Shown piece after piece: positions 15,828 through 24,161 of a stretch of 33,649 nucleotides of DNA. The stretch is from the IMG/VR virus record IMGVR_UViG_3300023108_000087, positions 1 through 33,649 of that record; one strand, written 5' to 3'. The notes under the pieces were generated by a model, which saw nothing but the letters and a program-made list of their open reading frames with translations, made no database searches and was not told where the DNA came from. How positions within the stretch are numbered: the first letter of the stretch is position 1; each line of letters starts with the position of its first letter. This DNA comes from a virus. A program made the translations under genes and the position numbers.

Positions 15828-16000
15828 ATTTGTTCAAATTGTCTTTGTTCCTTTTAGATTATGTAATTCTTAGGTCTATTCTTACATTCTTTGTACATTT
15901 GCTCTATTGAGACCTTTCTTATGGCCGCTATAAAGTTGTTCTGGAAAATTTTTTTCTAAACTCGCAATAAACTTTGAGGATGCTCAATGTTTGTATCATC
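15828..16000. other. Gap downstream of the hub gene
   Basis: About 170 nt between the hub stop and the 52-codon frame. I see only very short frames on the minus strand (23 and 14 codons) and an AGGTCT/AGACCT inverted repeat with a 30-nt-plus loop. No promoter, terminator or tRNA is convincing. Confidence 0.4.
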
Positions 16001-18040
16001 TTAGAATAATCCTTTAATAAAAGACGTAGCACTTGATCTAAACTGTTTAAAGTTTGCTATTGCTGACTTAACAAAAGCATTGTCTTTTAACTTGCTAGCA
16101 ACGGCATTTATACCTTTTGATAGTCCTAACTGTTTTATACCCTCAATACTCGTAGGAACGTTCGGGAGGGCGATTCCAGACACGTTTTTGACTATGTTAT
16201 TGATTACAGACTTACTTTCTGCAACCTTATCACTTATAGCGGCAATATACTTGTTTTGTTTAACTCTATTTGTGGCACTATTGACAACAGCATTTACTGC
16301 CTTGTTTTGTGCGTCAGTAAGTGAATTTGCGTTAAAACCAAGTCTATCTATTACATCTTCAACTGTTTGTATTTGTGCGCTTGGTACGTTCTTAGTAATG
16401 GTATCTAATACCTTTTTAGAACCATCGGGTAATGTTATAAAACCTTTTTTTCTGTCTATTGGAGTATATGTACTTGTAGATATAGCCGATGATAATACAT
16501 TTGTCACTTTTGTTGAATACTCTGGAAAGTCATATGTCGGTAACTCCTGATATGTTGAAAATATATCTCTTTCTACGATTATTGACATACGGTGATTATT
16601 TGCAACTAAATCTACGGTATGATTTACACTTTTAACTAGATAACGTCCTGATAACATAGGATTTACGTCTTCAATATTATGTTCTTCAGCAACTTCTTCA
16701 ACAAACTCTGGATAATCAACCCATACAAGGTCACCAGCTGCAACCGTAAAGTTACCAGGCGCTTCAATAGTAATTGAAATAAATCTGGACGTATCAGTAC
16801 TGTTTGTGTAATCAGCAGAAATACGACCTTGATCACCTGTTGTAATGTTTTCATGTAAATTGCTTGTATCAGGTATTAAACGTAGGCGACTATCAAAATA
16901 ATCTGAATACTTTGATCTATTGTAAGATTGACCAATTGGTGTCTTTTTTAAGGCACTTAGTATTTTTGGATTATTTAAACCATAGGTCTTACTGTCTGGT
17001 GTGTGTTCATCATCTAACTCAGCTGCACCTGGTGGCATCATGCCATGATAAGAAGATGAATTTACATTATCAATGTGTAATTTTCTGTAATACAATTCGG
17101 TATAACTTGATCTGTGTGTATTGTATGTCTTTGTAAACATATCGTGTGAAATGTTTTTACTTGCAAAGTGTCCTAATCGGGATGACTTTACGGTATCTAA
17201 TTCGGTGTTGTATCTAAATCCATATGGTTTTTGTAATATCTCGGTCGGATCTAAAGCAGGTGCGTCAAATGATGGTTGACCTGATATTCTTAAATCATAA
17301 TAAGCAATAAATGGTCTTAACTCATTATTGTTTTGTGCTGACCGATATAAACTTTCAATACATCTAAAATGAAAACCTCGTTTGTTTTCAAAAAACTTAT
17401 AACCAGCCGATTTAAAATCTTGTGGTTCAGCTATAGATGCCAACATGTTTACTGCATCAACAGGTCTTAAATTAGGAAAAACAATTTTATCATTACCTTT
17501 TGTATCATCAACCATTACCACCTTTTTACTATTTAAATACTTTTTACCTTTAATCATCTTATCAACCATCTCACCATAGGTGCCTGTCATTGATTGAGAA
17601 ACCTTAACTCTTTGATTTCGGCTTAACTCTACTGATGAAAATGATAGTAAAACTGCTTGTGCGTTTTGAGTTGACTTTATTGCTTTTGCTTTATGTACAT
17701 GTAATCTGAAATTTGTAAAGTCTATTTCTTCATCACCGTCATTCATAATAGGTGTTCTCATTTTAAATTCTAAGAACTCCTGTCCTATAATAGGAAATTT
17801 AGAATACAAACCTTTTGTATCATTAAGTAACAAATCACCTGTAATAAAGTTGTTGTCTATGCTTTGATATATTGTAATTGTTGCTGTTGAGTCTGTAATG
17901 TCTAATATAGGACCATCTTTACCACGATAACTATATAAAAGTACGTTGCTGACTCTTGTGTCACCTTGATAACGATAAAAGTTATTATCGTATTCTACTG
18001 TATTTGTTTGAGGTGGATCTGTGTGTAATTCTCTTGGCAT
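16001..18040 (-). CDS. Baseplate hub protein, gp27-like (inferred)
   Basis: 679 residues. Residues 45-95 (ILDITDSTATITIYQSIDNN, then GLYSKFPIIGQEFLEFKMRT) follow the tube-like-domain pattern of phage hub proteins: a secondary-structure-rich start, then a loop with PIxGxE. The strand-rich segment PMLSGRYLVKSVNHTVDL with MSIIVERDIFS is the closing tube-like domain. The last 130 residues (from about 540) are Ala/Ser/Lys-rich helix and are extra compared with T4 gp27 (391 residues). It lies between gp53 and gp5, as expected for the hub trimer that carries the gp5 spike. Direct sequence identity to T4 gp27 is not obvious to me. Confidence 0.65.
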   Translation of the reverse strand: MPRELHTDPPQTNTVEYDNNFYRYQGDTRVSNVLLYSYRGKDGPILDITDSTATITIYQSIDNNFITGDLLLNDTKGLYSKFPIIGQEFLEFKMRTPIMNDGDEEIDFTNFRLHVHKAKAIKSTQNAQAVLLSFSSVELSRNQRVKVSQSMTGTYGEMVDKMIKGKKYLNSKKVVMVDDTKGNDKIVFPNLRPVDAVNMLASIAEPQDFKSAGYKFFENKRGFHFRCIESLYRSAQNNNELRPFIAYYDLRISGQPSFDAPALDPTEILQKPYGFRYNTELDTVKSSRLGHFASKNISHDMFTKTYNTHRSSYTELYYRKLHIDNVNSSSYHGMMPPGAAELDDEHTPDSKTYGLNNPKILSALKKTPIGQSYNRSKYSDYFDSRLRLIPDTSNLHENITTGDQGRISADYTNSTDTSRFISITIEAPGNFTVAAGDLVWVDYPEFVEEVAEEHNIEDVNPMLSGRYLVKSVNHTVDLVANNHRMSIIVERDIFSTYQELPTYDFPEYSTKVTNVLSSAISTSTYTPIDRKKGFITLPDGSKKVLDTITKNVPSAQIQTVEDVIDRLGFNANSLTDAQNKAVNAVVNSATNRVKQNKYIAAISDKVAESKSVINNIVKNVSGIALPNVPTSIEGIKQLGLSKGINAVASKLKDNAFVKSAIANFKQFRSSATSFIKGLF

Positions 18041-18048
18041 AATTCATA

Positions 18049-18576
18049 TTAACTAATTAGAGATGTAAACTCAACCATAAACAAAGATAAAAACTGTGGT
18101 CTTAAAACTCTTATCAATCTCTTTTTTAGTTGTAATCTTTCTTCATATTCATAATTAGTAACAGCAGTTGCACCTGGTGTTGTGCTGTTTACTTGTATTT
18201 TGTGTGAGTCATCACTTGATGATGTAGGACCACTTTCTTGTGTTATTTCATAATGATGAACAGCATTAGGATTTGTATATTTGTCATTTATATAGTTTTC
18301 AAATTGTACATTGTCTAACGGCCAATCGTAAAATCTGTCTTTGATATTATTAAATAACAATATAATCCAATAGTATTTTTGATCACCATAAAAGTTGTCT
18401 GCTAATATCTCTGGTGTTTCACCATTTTGTACTTCAACCTCATCAAATAATGATGCTGATTCCTTTAATCCATTTTTAATTTTAACACGTCTTAAAAGAT
18501 TTGTTATTACTTTAGGATTACCATTTCCCTCTACATCATACAAAATCTTAGGATAATAACTGAAATACTTTGGCAT
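18049..18576 (-). CDS. 53: Baseplate wedge subunit gp53
   Basis: 175 residues (T4 196). NGETPEILADNFYGDQKYYW, followed by IILLFNNIKDRFYDWPL, matches T4 RPEELANAIYGNPQLYWVLL followed by MCNDNYDPYYGW. This is the LysM-like core that clamps gp6, gp7 and gp25 within the wedge. The C-terminus (RLIRVLRPQFLSLFMVEFTS) fits the T4 end (IKIIAKSDINSFMNDLIRIM). It begins 2 nt after the gp48 stop and precedes the hub gene, so it is within one late operon. SD-like GGGA lies about 9 nt before the ATG. Confidence 0.9.
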   Translation of the reverse strand: MPKYFSYYPKILYDVEGNGNPKVITNLLRRVKIKNGLKESASLFDEVEVQNGETPEILADNFYGDQKYYWIILLFNNIKDRFYDWPLDNVQFENYINDKYTNPNAVHHYEITQESGPTSSSDDSHKIQVNSTTPGATAVTNYEYEERLQLKKRLIRVLRPQFLSLFMVEFTSLIS

Positions 18577-18578
18577 TT

Positions 18579-19571
18579 TTAATTCCCATCTCTTAATCTA
18601 CGTAACTGTCTATGTCTTAGTTTATCAATAAGTTCAAGTTCTCTAAATGATAATGTTAATTCAGTGGTGACAGGACTTCCATCTTTATGTGTTGAAAATT
18701 TATCTCCACCATAGTTAACTCCTACTTCCTGCAAAGCACAAAGACCTATTGAATCAATATATTTGTTTGGTGCTGTTTTATAATAGAATCTTATTACAAA
18801 TTCTTCTGGTAAGTTATATGCTGAAATAGGTCCACCTTCTTCACTTTTTGATGATGGTAACGAATGATATTTAAAAGTATCACATATTTTTTCTACCATT
18901 TCAGTTTCAGCTGGATTTCTTGGTGTAAACTTAAACGTAAAGTTAAAGTTACGATAGTCTATACCTTCAAATAAAACGTCTTTGTAAGCTGCTGGCGCTG
19001 TGTTTGTTGTCTTTTGAAAAACTGCTCGAGCAGTTTCATTAGGTATATATTTTGCTATGTCCTCTTTTGCAGGTATTATGGCGCCTAATTTTTCTAAAAC
19101 ACCCTCTTTTTTTGCCATCTCGTTTTTAATTTTTAGAAATGCACCAGTAAATAATCCTGCCTCCATTTCACCGTAGTTTACTTTAGTTGTAAAAGATAGT
19201 GTTTGTGGCATATACAATGCAATTGTTTGAACCACACGTCTTTTTGCTGATTGTCCTGCAAATCCATCACCTAAAAAATTTGTCTTTCCTTGTATAATTT
19301 TTTGAACATCACCAGTTCCTATGGCAGATGATCCTGAACTAAAAGATAGATTTTGTGGCATATTGCCAGGCCTTCTTTGTAATATATCAAATATGATAAA
19401 ATGTTGTTGATCAGCAGCTTGTTCAGGATAAACAGTTACATTTGGACCAGCAAATCTTTTAAAATTTCTACTTGTATCTGAGGTATTACGTATATTATTT
19501 TCTGTCTTTGCATACTTACCTCTTAAAGACGTACCGTTGTATATTCTGTTTAAAAAGTTATTATTTGACAT
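18579..19571 (-). CDS. 48: Baseplate tube cap gp48
   Basis: 330 residues (T4 364). FNFTFKFTPRNPAETEMVEK corresponds to T4 VFTWDLTPRSTEDLMAIINI, and the C-terminus SIGLCALQEVGVNYGGDKF with ELTLSFRELELIDK corresponds to T4 FGPCQIQSIRFDKTPNGNF with TLEITMREIITLNR. gp48 is a tube-like protein that sits on the hub below gp54 and starts tube polymerisation around the tape measure. A late box with exact leaderless spacing lies directly upstream; there is no SD. Confidence 0.85.
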   Translation of the reverse strand: MSNNNFLNRIYNGTSLRGKYAKTENNIRNTSDTSRNFKRFAGPNVTVYPEQAADQQHFIIFDILQRRPGNMPQNLSFSSGSSAIGTGDVQKIIQGKTNFLGDGFAGQSAKRRVVQTIALYMPQTLSFTTKVNYGEMEAGLFTGAFLKIKNEMAKKEGVLEKLGAIIPAKEDIAKYIPNETARAVFQKTTNTAPAAYKDVLFEGIDYRNFNFTFKFTPRNPAETEMVEKICDTFKYHSLPSSKSEEGGPISAYNLPEEFVIRFYYKTAPNKYIDSIGLCALQEVGVNYGGDKFSTHKDGSPVTTELTLSFRELELIDKLRHRQLRRLRDGN

Positions 19572-19576
19572 GTTAA

Positions 19577-19584
19577 TATTTATT
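19577..19584 (-). promoter_or_regulatory. Late promoter giving leaderless gp48 mRNA
   Basis: The minus strand reads AATAAATA-TTAAC-ATG, one mismatch to the octamer and a 5-nt spacer. The whole 18-nt gap between the tape-measure stop and gp48 is this element. Confidence 0.62.
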
Positions 19585-19589
19585 CGTTA

Positions 19590-21299
19590 TTAGTAAGAAT
19601 TTGTTAAAAGTTCATTAGCAAGATTTTCTGGTGTTAAAGGTACTGAATCACTTGAACCTTTTTGAGTGTTACTTATATTGTTGGTCACATTATTAGAATT
19701 TACAGTGTTATTACTATTGATTATAGATGCCTGTGCTTCAACATTTTTACTCATATTCTCGGCCATAATCTCATCTGCTTTTTGAGTTGAAACATAAGAA
19801 TCCATACCCACACTAGCACCTTCATCAACAGATGGATTGCCATAAATGGGTGGTATGTTTGCTCTGTCTTCTAATTTTTCTTCTTCAGTTCTTCTACCAG
19901 TCAAAAATCTAGCAGTTTTACTTGCATCCAAAGCGCCAAATGTAAATGAATCTAATGCTTTTGATAATCCTGCAATAGATTTTTCATACCAAGTAAGTGT
20001 CTCCTCTGGAGCTGCTTGTAATATTTCCTCAGCATTTAAAAATCCTGTAACTGCATCATATGTCGCAATAATTGGTGCCAATGGTTTTAAAATACCTTTA
20101 GCAAATGATGTTGACTTTTTAAGTATATTTTTTGATTTTGATAATTGTTTTTGGCCATCTTTTAATTTTTGTTTCTTTTTATCTTTATCCTTATCATCAG
20201 CACTACCTTTTAAATCATCTTTGGGTGCGCCATAGTTTATCATTTTTGCTGCAAGTGGTGTAGCAATACCAAAACCCTTTAAAATCTTACCAAACATGCT
20301 TGCTATTTTTTTTCTATATTTGAATCCAGCTGCTCCTGCACCTGCAGCTACTACCTCTGATGGAACGTCTGGTAGTTCAAAACCTAGAAAACCTGAGTCA
20401 TCTGCCTTTTTATCACCACCTAATAGTTCGTTTGTTTCTAACTGTGCCTCTAGTATTTTTTCTAATATTGTTTTTGTTTCACCAAATTGAGCATCAGATT
20501 CTCTTTCTTCTTCAACCATTGTTTCTTTATCAAATGAAGGAGTTTTAATACCACCAGTTAATGCATTACTCATGGCAGTTCTACTAGCAATTTCTTCTCT
20601 GCCAGATTCTGTATCTAAACTAGGACCAAAATCACTTGAGGCAGTTGAAATAGAACCACTTTTTCTACCAGACTTTATTAATGCTCGTCTTGTTTGTTGT
20701 TGTTGTCGCTCTGCTTGATCCTTTCTACTTTCTATTTTTTGTGCAAAATCAGCAACAGGACCTGGTGCATATCTTTGAAGTAGTTTTAATGGTGCAAACT
20801 GTTTTAAAAAGTCCTTTACACCAAATTTCAATCTTGTCGTTACACCTAATAAGTCTTTAAGTCTTTCATTAACTCCACCAACTAGATTTGTTACAACTGT
20901 TGACTCTTTATCATTTAGTCCTGATTTTTTTAAATCTGATAGGTATTGTGATGTAACTTTTTGAAAATCATTTATTTCATCAAATCCCATATCTCTTAAC
21001 CCATCTAAACTTAAACCATAATTAAAAATGTAGTCTATAACAGGTTTTCTGATTTGTTCTTTTTTTAGATTTTCTTCAGTATAATTGTATCCTTTTCTTA
21101 CACGATCAAAATATTTGACCATTGTTTCACCAAAGATGTAACTATCACCTTCTTCTTTAAACTTCTTTTTTTGTTTTGCAAGAATTGATCCAAATTCAGT
21201 TTTACGTAACTGACCAATCTTTGGTCTAAACGTATCTGTGGATTCACCAAATGTCAATTTGGTGTCTTTAACTTTTGGTCCTCTTGGTGCCTTTGCCAT
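19590..21299 (-). CDS. Probable tape-measure protein (gp29-like)
   Basis: 569 residues, almost the length of T4 gp29 (590), the tape measure of the hub and tube. Helix-rich and highly charged (KQKKKFKEEGDSYIFGETMV near residue 42; DKDKDKKKQKLKDGQKQLSK near 370), with one Ala/Gly-rich hydrophobic segment (VVAAGAGAAGFKYRKKIASM near 320) and another around ILKPLAPIIATYDAVTGFLN. The end is Asn/Ser-rich (INSNNTVNSNNVTNNISNTQ). Position between a holin-like gene and gp48 fits. Sequence identity to T4 gp29 is not visible by eye, so the call rests on size, composition and order. Confidence 0.65.
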   Translation of the reverse strand: MAKAPRGPKVKDTKLTFGESTDTFRPKIGQLRKTEFGSILAKQKKKFKEEGDSYIFGETMVKYFDRVRKGYNYTEENLKKEQIRKPVIDYIFNYGLSLDGLRDMGFDEINDFQKVTSQYLSDLKKSGLNDKESTVVTNLVGGVNERLKDLLGVTTRLKFGVKDFLKQFAPLKLLQRYAPGPVADFAQKIESRKDQAERQQQQTRRALIKSGRKSGSISTASSDFGPSLDTESGREEIASRTAMSNALTGGIKTPSFDKETMVEEERESDAQFGETKTILEKILEAQLETNELLGGDKKADDSGFLGFELPDVPSEVVAAGAGAAGFKYRKKIASMFGKILKGFGIATPLAAKMINYGAPKDDLKGSADDKDKDKKKQKLKDGQKQLSKSKNILKKSTSFAKGILKPLAPIIATYDAVTGFLNAEEILQAAPEETLTWYEKSIAGLSKALDSFTFGALDASKTARFLTGRRTEEEKLEDRANIPPIYGNPSVDEGASVGMDSYVSTQKADEIMAENMSKNVEAQASIINSNNTVNSNNVTNNISNTQKGSSDSVPLTPENLANELLTNSY

Positions 21300-21305
21300 T
21301 GTTTA

Positions 21306-21575
21306 TTATTTCTTAGTTTCTATTTTACTGGGTTTACCATTTACATATAAACCAAACCAAGCTGCACCAGCACCCACAACAACAGACACAAAACCTGCCT
21401 GTGCATTGTTTGGTTCAGGTAGTGCCATAAACCATTGCATTGTCATGTAAAAAGCATATCCATATAACAACATGAATACTCTTGGTATTAATCTCCAGTT
21501 TGACATAAACTGAGGCACTTCATCTCTTAAAAATACCCATATGTTTACTATTATATTTTTTCCTACTTCTATCAT
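21306..21575 (-). CDS. Holin-like two-span membrane protein
   Basis: 89 residues. Amphipathic N-terminus (VFLRDEVPQFMSNWRLIPR), then two membrane spans: VFMLLYGYAFYMTMQWFMAL and QAGFVSVVVGAGAAWFGLYV, joined by PEPNNA, and a basic tail. The pattern W-R-x-x-P-R, M-x-x-Y, W-F-M-x-L-P, Q-A-G-F-V-x-x-V-x-G-A-G-A-A-x-F-G-x-Y is one I know from holin-annotated proteins of marine myo- and podoviruses. Its role would be to open the inner membrane at lysis. SD AAGGAG precedes the ATG, which overlaps the stop of the gp26 frameshift extension. Confidence 0.7.
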   Translation of the reverse strand: MIEVGKNIIVNIWVFLRDEVPQFMSNWRLIPRVFMLLYGYAFYMTMQWFMALPEPNNAQAGFVSVVVGAGAAWFGLYVNGKPSKIETKK

Positions 21576-21766
21576 TACTTACTCCTTCTTTGTTCTTCCA
21601 ATCTTTGTTTTTCTTCTCTTAAATATTGTAGTAACATTTCAATATAAATTTCCCTCTCCCACGGCATCATGTTCTCAAGCTCTGTTAAAGAATATTTGTG
21701 ATGATGTATTAATGCAAAATTAGTACGATAGATATTCTCCAGGCTCTCATGTGAGAGGGTTATTGA
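21575..21766 (-). CDS. -1 frameshift extension of gp26 (tail chaperone-like, gp51-type)
   Basis: This 63-codon frame has no ATG/GTG/TTG start before its conserved part and lies in the -1 frame relative to the end of gp26. It reads SITLSHESLENIYRTNF, then HHKYSLTELENMMPWEREI and LLQYLREEKQRLEEQRRSK. The pattern Y-x-x-N-F-A-L-x-H-x-H-x-Y-S-L-x-E-L-E-N-M-x-P-W-E-R-E-I-Y resembles short C-terminal chaperone parts of phage tail or hub assembly proteins. The T/L/E start and MPWE core rule out an internal ATG start without loss of the conserved part. It would be made as a 293-residue fusion by slipping at 21766-21772. Confidence 0.72.
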   Translation of the reverse strand, partial: SITLSHESLENIYRTNFALIHHHKYSLTELENMMPWEREIYIEMLLQYLREEKQRLEEQRRSK

Positions 21767-21772
21767 AAAAAA
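21744..21772 (-). promoter_or_regulatory. Programmed -1 frameshift signal in gp26
   Basis: The minus strand reads GAT TTT TTT CAA TAA in the gp26 frame. U_UUU_UUU (21772-21766) is a canonical slippery heptamer, 3 nt before the stop. An 8-nt spacer (CAATAACC) leads to a hairpin CTCTC-ACAT-GAGAG (21757-21744), the usual spacing for a stimulatory structure. Slippage joins gp26 to the following 63-codon frame. Confidence 0.7.
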
Positions 21773-22455
21773 TCAGCCGCACCTTTCATTTCAAACTCAA
21801 ATTCTTTATTAGTCTTTGGGTTTTTATATTTTATAGTATGTTCAATTTGTGGCAGTTCTTCAAAAAACTTAGATAGTTTTTTAAACTGACTCATAGTTAA
21901 ATTTTCAACAAATTCTTCTAACTCTTTTACTTCAATATCTTTTCTATCAAACACTTCTTCACCGTTGTAAATAGTTTGAATACAATCACGTATTAAACCT
22001 GTACTTAATTCAACAAGACCTTTTTTACTTCCCACATCTTTTATCGTAGGAACTTTCATAATTACACCATAGTTTGGTTCAAACTCAATTTTATTATTAA
22101 TCGTCTTATTCAAATCTGGTTTAATGTCTTCAATTTTTAAAGTGTAATCAACAATCATTGACTCATCATCTGGACACTTTAATTTTAATTCAATATTTTC
22201 ACCAACTGACTTTGCTCTTATATTTAACCAAATCCATTCAAAGTCATAAAACGGAACTTTGGTCACATCTACATCTGATAAAACACAAGATTGAACAATA
22301 TCAATAAAAGCTTTAGTGATCTCGTCTTCATCTCTTGTTTCAATCGCTAATAGTAAAACTTTTTCCTCTTTTACTAAAAACGGTCTAAATCTTACCTTTA
22401 TATCATTTGACAAATTCAAATTGTATTCAGGCACTTTAATTAATGGTAAACTCAT
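21760..22455 (-). CDS. 26: Baseplate hub assembly protein gp26
   Basis: 231 residues in the zero frame (T4 208). It begins MSLPLIKVPEYNLNLS and has VRFRPFLVKEEKVLLLAIET, WIWLNIRAKSVGENIELKLK and MSQFKKLSKFFEELPQIEHT, followed by KGAADFFQ. These are the features of the gp26 family of T4-like marine phages: RPFLVKEEK, RxKSVGE, and a C-terminal SQFxKxxxFFE. gp26 takes part in forming the central hub and is absent or minor in the final virion in T4. SD GAGGAG is well placed. The last codons form a slippery run of seven T, so part of the product is probably extended to 293 residues. Confidence 0.85.
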   Translation of the reverse strand: MSLPLIKVPEYNLNLSNDIKVRFRPFLVKEEKVLLLAIETRDEDEITKAFIDIVQSCVLSDVDVTKVPFYDFEWIWLNIRAKSVGENIELKLKCPDDESMIVDYTLKIEDIKPDLNKTINNKIEFEPNYGVIMKVPTIKDVGSKKGLVELSTGLIRDCIQTIYNGEEVFDRKDIEVKELEEFVENLTMSQFKKLSKFFEELPQIEHTIKYKNPKTNKEFEFEMKGAADFFQ

Positions 22456-22484
22456 TATTACTCCTCATTTTGTAATATTATATA

Positions 22485-23576
22485 TTAGTATAATATATCT
22501 CTTATAATTTTAGGTTCAGGTAATCCTTTAGGAAATACCCTTCCTCCTGTTATTCTGCCAATAGGTGTATCTCTCCTAAATTTCTCATAAACTTGTCTTC
22601 CTACTGATCTTGCAATACCACCTAAACCAAATGGTAAATTATCTAAAAATCCTTGACCACCTTCAATAGTAGTATTTTTTCTGTACTCATTTATACCATC
22701 TTTTCCTTCAATGTTATTAAAGTTAACAGCCGACACATTTTCTGTTGTTGATGCCCAATATCTATATTTAAATGTAACATCAACTTTTACAAATGCATTG
22801 CTTGAACTATAACTCATCTGTTGTGCTGAAATAGATTTAGGATACACTTCATAGCATTGAAGTTGATATGCTGACTCATTTGATCCAACTAGTCCTCTTA
22901 ACTTATCTAATTCTTCTAAGGTCATTTCTGATGTTGGTTTATATTGCAACAATGTATCTAAAAATGATCTTTTTAAAGGTGTTATTGTAATTTTACATGG
23001 GGCAGCATAATCGTCATAGTAACCTGCATCATATGATATAGGATCAATTACCATATTTTGCCATGCCTCAAAATAAACTCTTTCATCAAAATCCTGACCT
23101 GTGTAAAACGATAATGTCAATTCATCAAATGATACATTTTTACCAAATGATCTGCTTGGACCATAATATTGTTCATTAACATCATCTGTTATTGTTCTAC
23201 CTGGCATTGATACATCACTACAAAATAAATCTAATCTTAACTGTAATGATTGTCTTAAGCCTGTTGCCAATCTTCTAAAATTTTCAAATCTTTTTTCTTT
23301 ATCGTCTGCTTGAAACGTATATCCTCTACGTCTTAATGCTTCTGACATATTGTTAGGACCATCTACAGTTACGATAAATTGAGTAGGTCTTGCTAAACCT
23401 TCAGCAGATTGAATGCTTGATCTAAATCTGTTTAAAATAGAATCTCTATTTGTAGAAACATTGTTATATCCTGCTTTAGCAGCTGCCTGTTGTCTGTCAT
23501 AATGAGGTGCTGAAGGTGGTATACCTATCCTCAAATCTAAATCACCTATTTTTTTACCTACACTAATTAATGACAT
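22485..23576 (-). CDS. 54: Baseplate tube initiator gp54
   Basis: 363 residues (T4 320). QCYEVYPKSISAQQMSYSSS with VKVDVTFKYRYW matches T4 MFTGCIPISVSAPELSYDGD with TTFDVTFAYRVM. LFCSDVSMPGRTITDDV and SFDELTLSFYTGQDFDERVY show the general tail-tube fold shared by gp19, gp48 and gp54. gp54 sits on gp48 and nucleates the gp19 tube and gp18 sheath. The ATG shares one base with the stop of the upstream gene (TAATG), and an SD GGAG lies about 10 nt upstream. Confidence 0.85.
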   Translation of the reverse strand: MSLISVGKKIGDLDLRIGIPPSAPHYDRQQAAAKAGYNNVSTNRDSILNRFRSSIQSAEGLARPTQFIVTVDGPNNMSEALRRRGYTFQADDKEKRFENFRRLATGLRQSLQLRLDLFCSDVSMPGRTITDDVNEQYYGPSRSFGKNVSFDELTLSFYTGQDFDERVYFEAWQNMVIDPISYDAGYYDDYAAPCKITITPLKRSFLDTLLQYKPTSEMTLEELDKLRGLVGSNESAYQLQCYEVYPKSISAQQMSYSSSNAFVKVDVTFKYRYWASTTENVSAVNFNNIEGKDGINEYRKNTTIEGGQGFLDNLPFGLGGIARSVGRQVYEKFRRDTPIGRITGGRVFPKGLPEPKIIRDILY

Positions 23577-24130
23577 TAAATAAATCTCCTACTGTCTGAA
23601 TAAACTTGTGCTTCACTTGCCTTTTTAAATCTTTGTACAGGTAAGTATATAGCAACTGCAGCTTCATCTGCATTTATTCTTAAAAATCCTGTTTGTACAT
23701 ATGAATACAAATACTTTTTAATTGTTGGTTTTACAATCTTTATATTTTTTACATCATCATAAGTTACATCAAATTTTGTTTTACTATCAAATCGTTGATC
23801 CGTAGCAGTTGCCTGCATACGTTCTAATAGTCTAAATCTCAACAACGGTGGTAGATAGTGAAAGTTCATACCCATAAATCCACCTGATATTGGTTCTAAT
23901 GGCAACACTAAAGGAAATATATCGTAGTACGGTAAAGTCTTTCTAAATTTAGGGTTATACCCAAATAAGTTCAATCGTCCTACACTAGGTCTACCGTTAA
24001 GTTTACCTTGTCTGAATAATTGACCTGCTGTAGTACCACTCGCAATCTTATTTACTTGTGTTCTATACCATGTAGCCGATCTATCACTATCGCCTGCTTT
24101 TACTTTGATTCTATCAAATACGCTTGCCAT
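23576..24130 (-). CDS. Conserved T4-like protein, possible gp2-type DNA end protector
   Basis: 184 residues with WYRTQVNKIASGTTAGQLFR, RLNLFGYNPKFRKTLPYYDI, then FPLVLPLEPISGGFMGMNFH and LPPLLRFRLLERM. The pattern W-(Y/F)-R..., Y-(D/N)-P-K-x-(K/R)-x-x-L-P-Y-Y-D-x-F-P-L-V, then G-F-x-G-x-N-x-H-Y-L-P-P is widespread in T4-like phages, where I recall it being annotated as virion or DNA end protector protein. It lies next to gp4 as gp2 does in T4. T4 gp2 is longer (about 270). Assignment is moderate. The late box ends 5 nt before the ATG, with no SD. Confidence 0.5.
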   Translation of the reverse strand: MASVFDRIKVKAGDSDRSATWYRTQVNKIASGTTAGQLFRQGKLNGRPSVGRLNLFGYNPKFRKTLPYYDIFPLVLPLEPISGGFMGMNFHYLPPLLRFRLLERMQATATDQRFDSKTKFDVTYDDVKNIKIVKPTIKKYLYSYVQTGFLRINADEAAVAIYLPVQRFKKASEAQVYSDSRRFI

Positions 24131-24135
24131 AATAC

Positions 24136-24143
24136 TATTTATG
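24136..24143 (-). promoter_or_regulatory. Late promoter, leaderless, for the gp2-like gene
   Basis: The minus strand reads CATAAATA-GTATT-ATG, matching the T4 late consensus TATAAATAcTATT except for the first base and one other. Spacer 5 nt to the ATG. Confidence 0.68.
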
Positions 24144-24148
24144 TTAGA

Positions 24149-24156
24149 AATAAATA
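24149..24156 (+). promoter_or_regulatory. Late promoter, leaderless, for gp4
   Basis: The plus strand reads AATAAATA-GATTT-ATG. One mismatch to the octamer and the same 5-nt spacer, 5 nt away from the divergent late box at 24136-24143. Confidence 0.6.
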
Positions 24157-24161
24157 GATTT

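Noticed and set aside
16663-17136. Frames of 63 and 90 codons inside the hub gene (16663-16854 minus, 16864-17136 plus)
   Set aside because: Out-of-frame shadows of the 679-residue hub protein without SD or recognisable content.
24105-24161. Upstream start (24105) for gp4 adding 19 residues
   Set aside because: It overlaps the divergent gp2-like start and both late boxes; the ATG at 24162 fits the box spacing and the T4 gp4 N-terminus.
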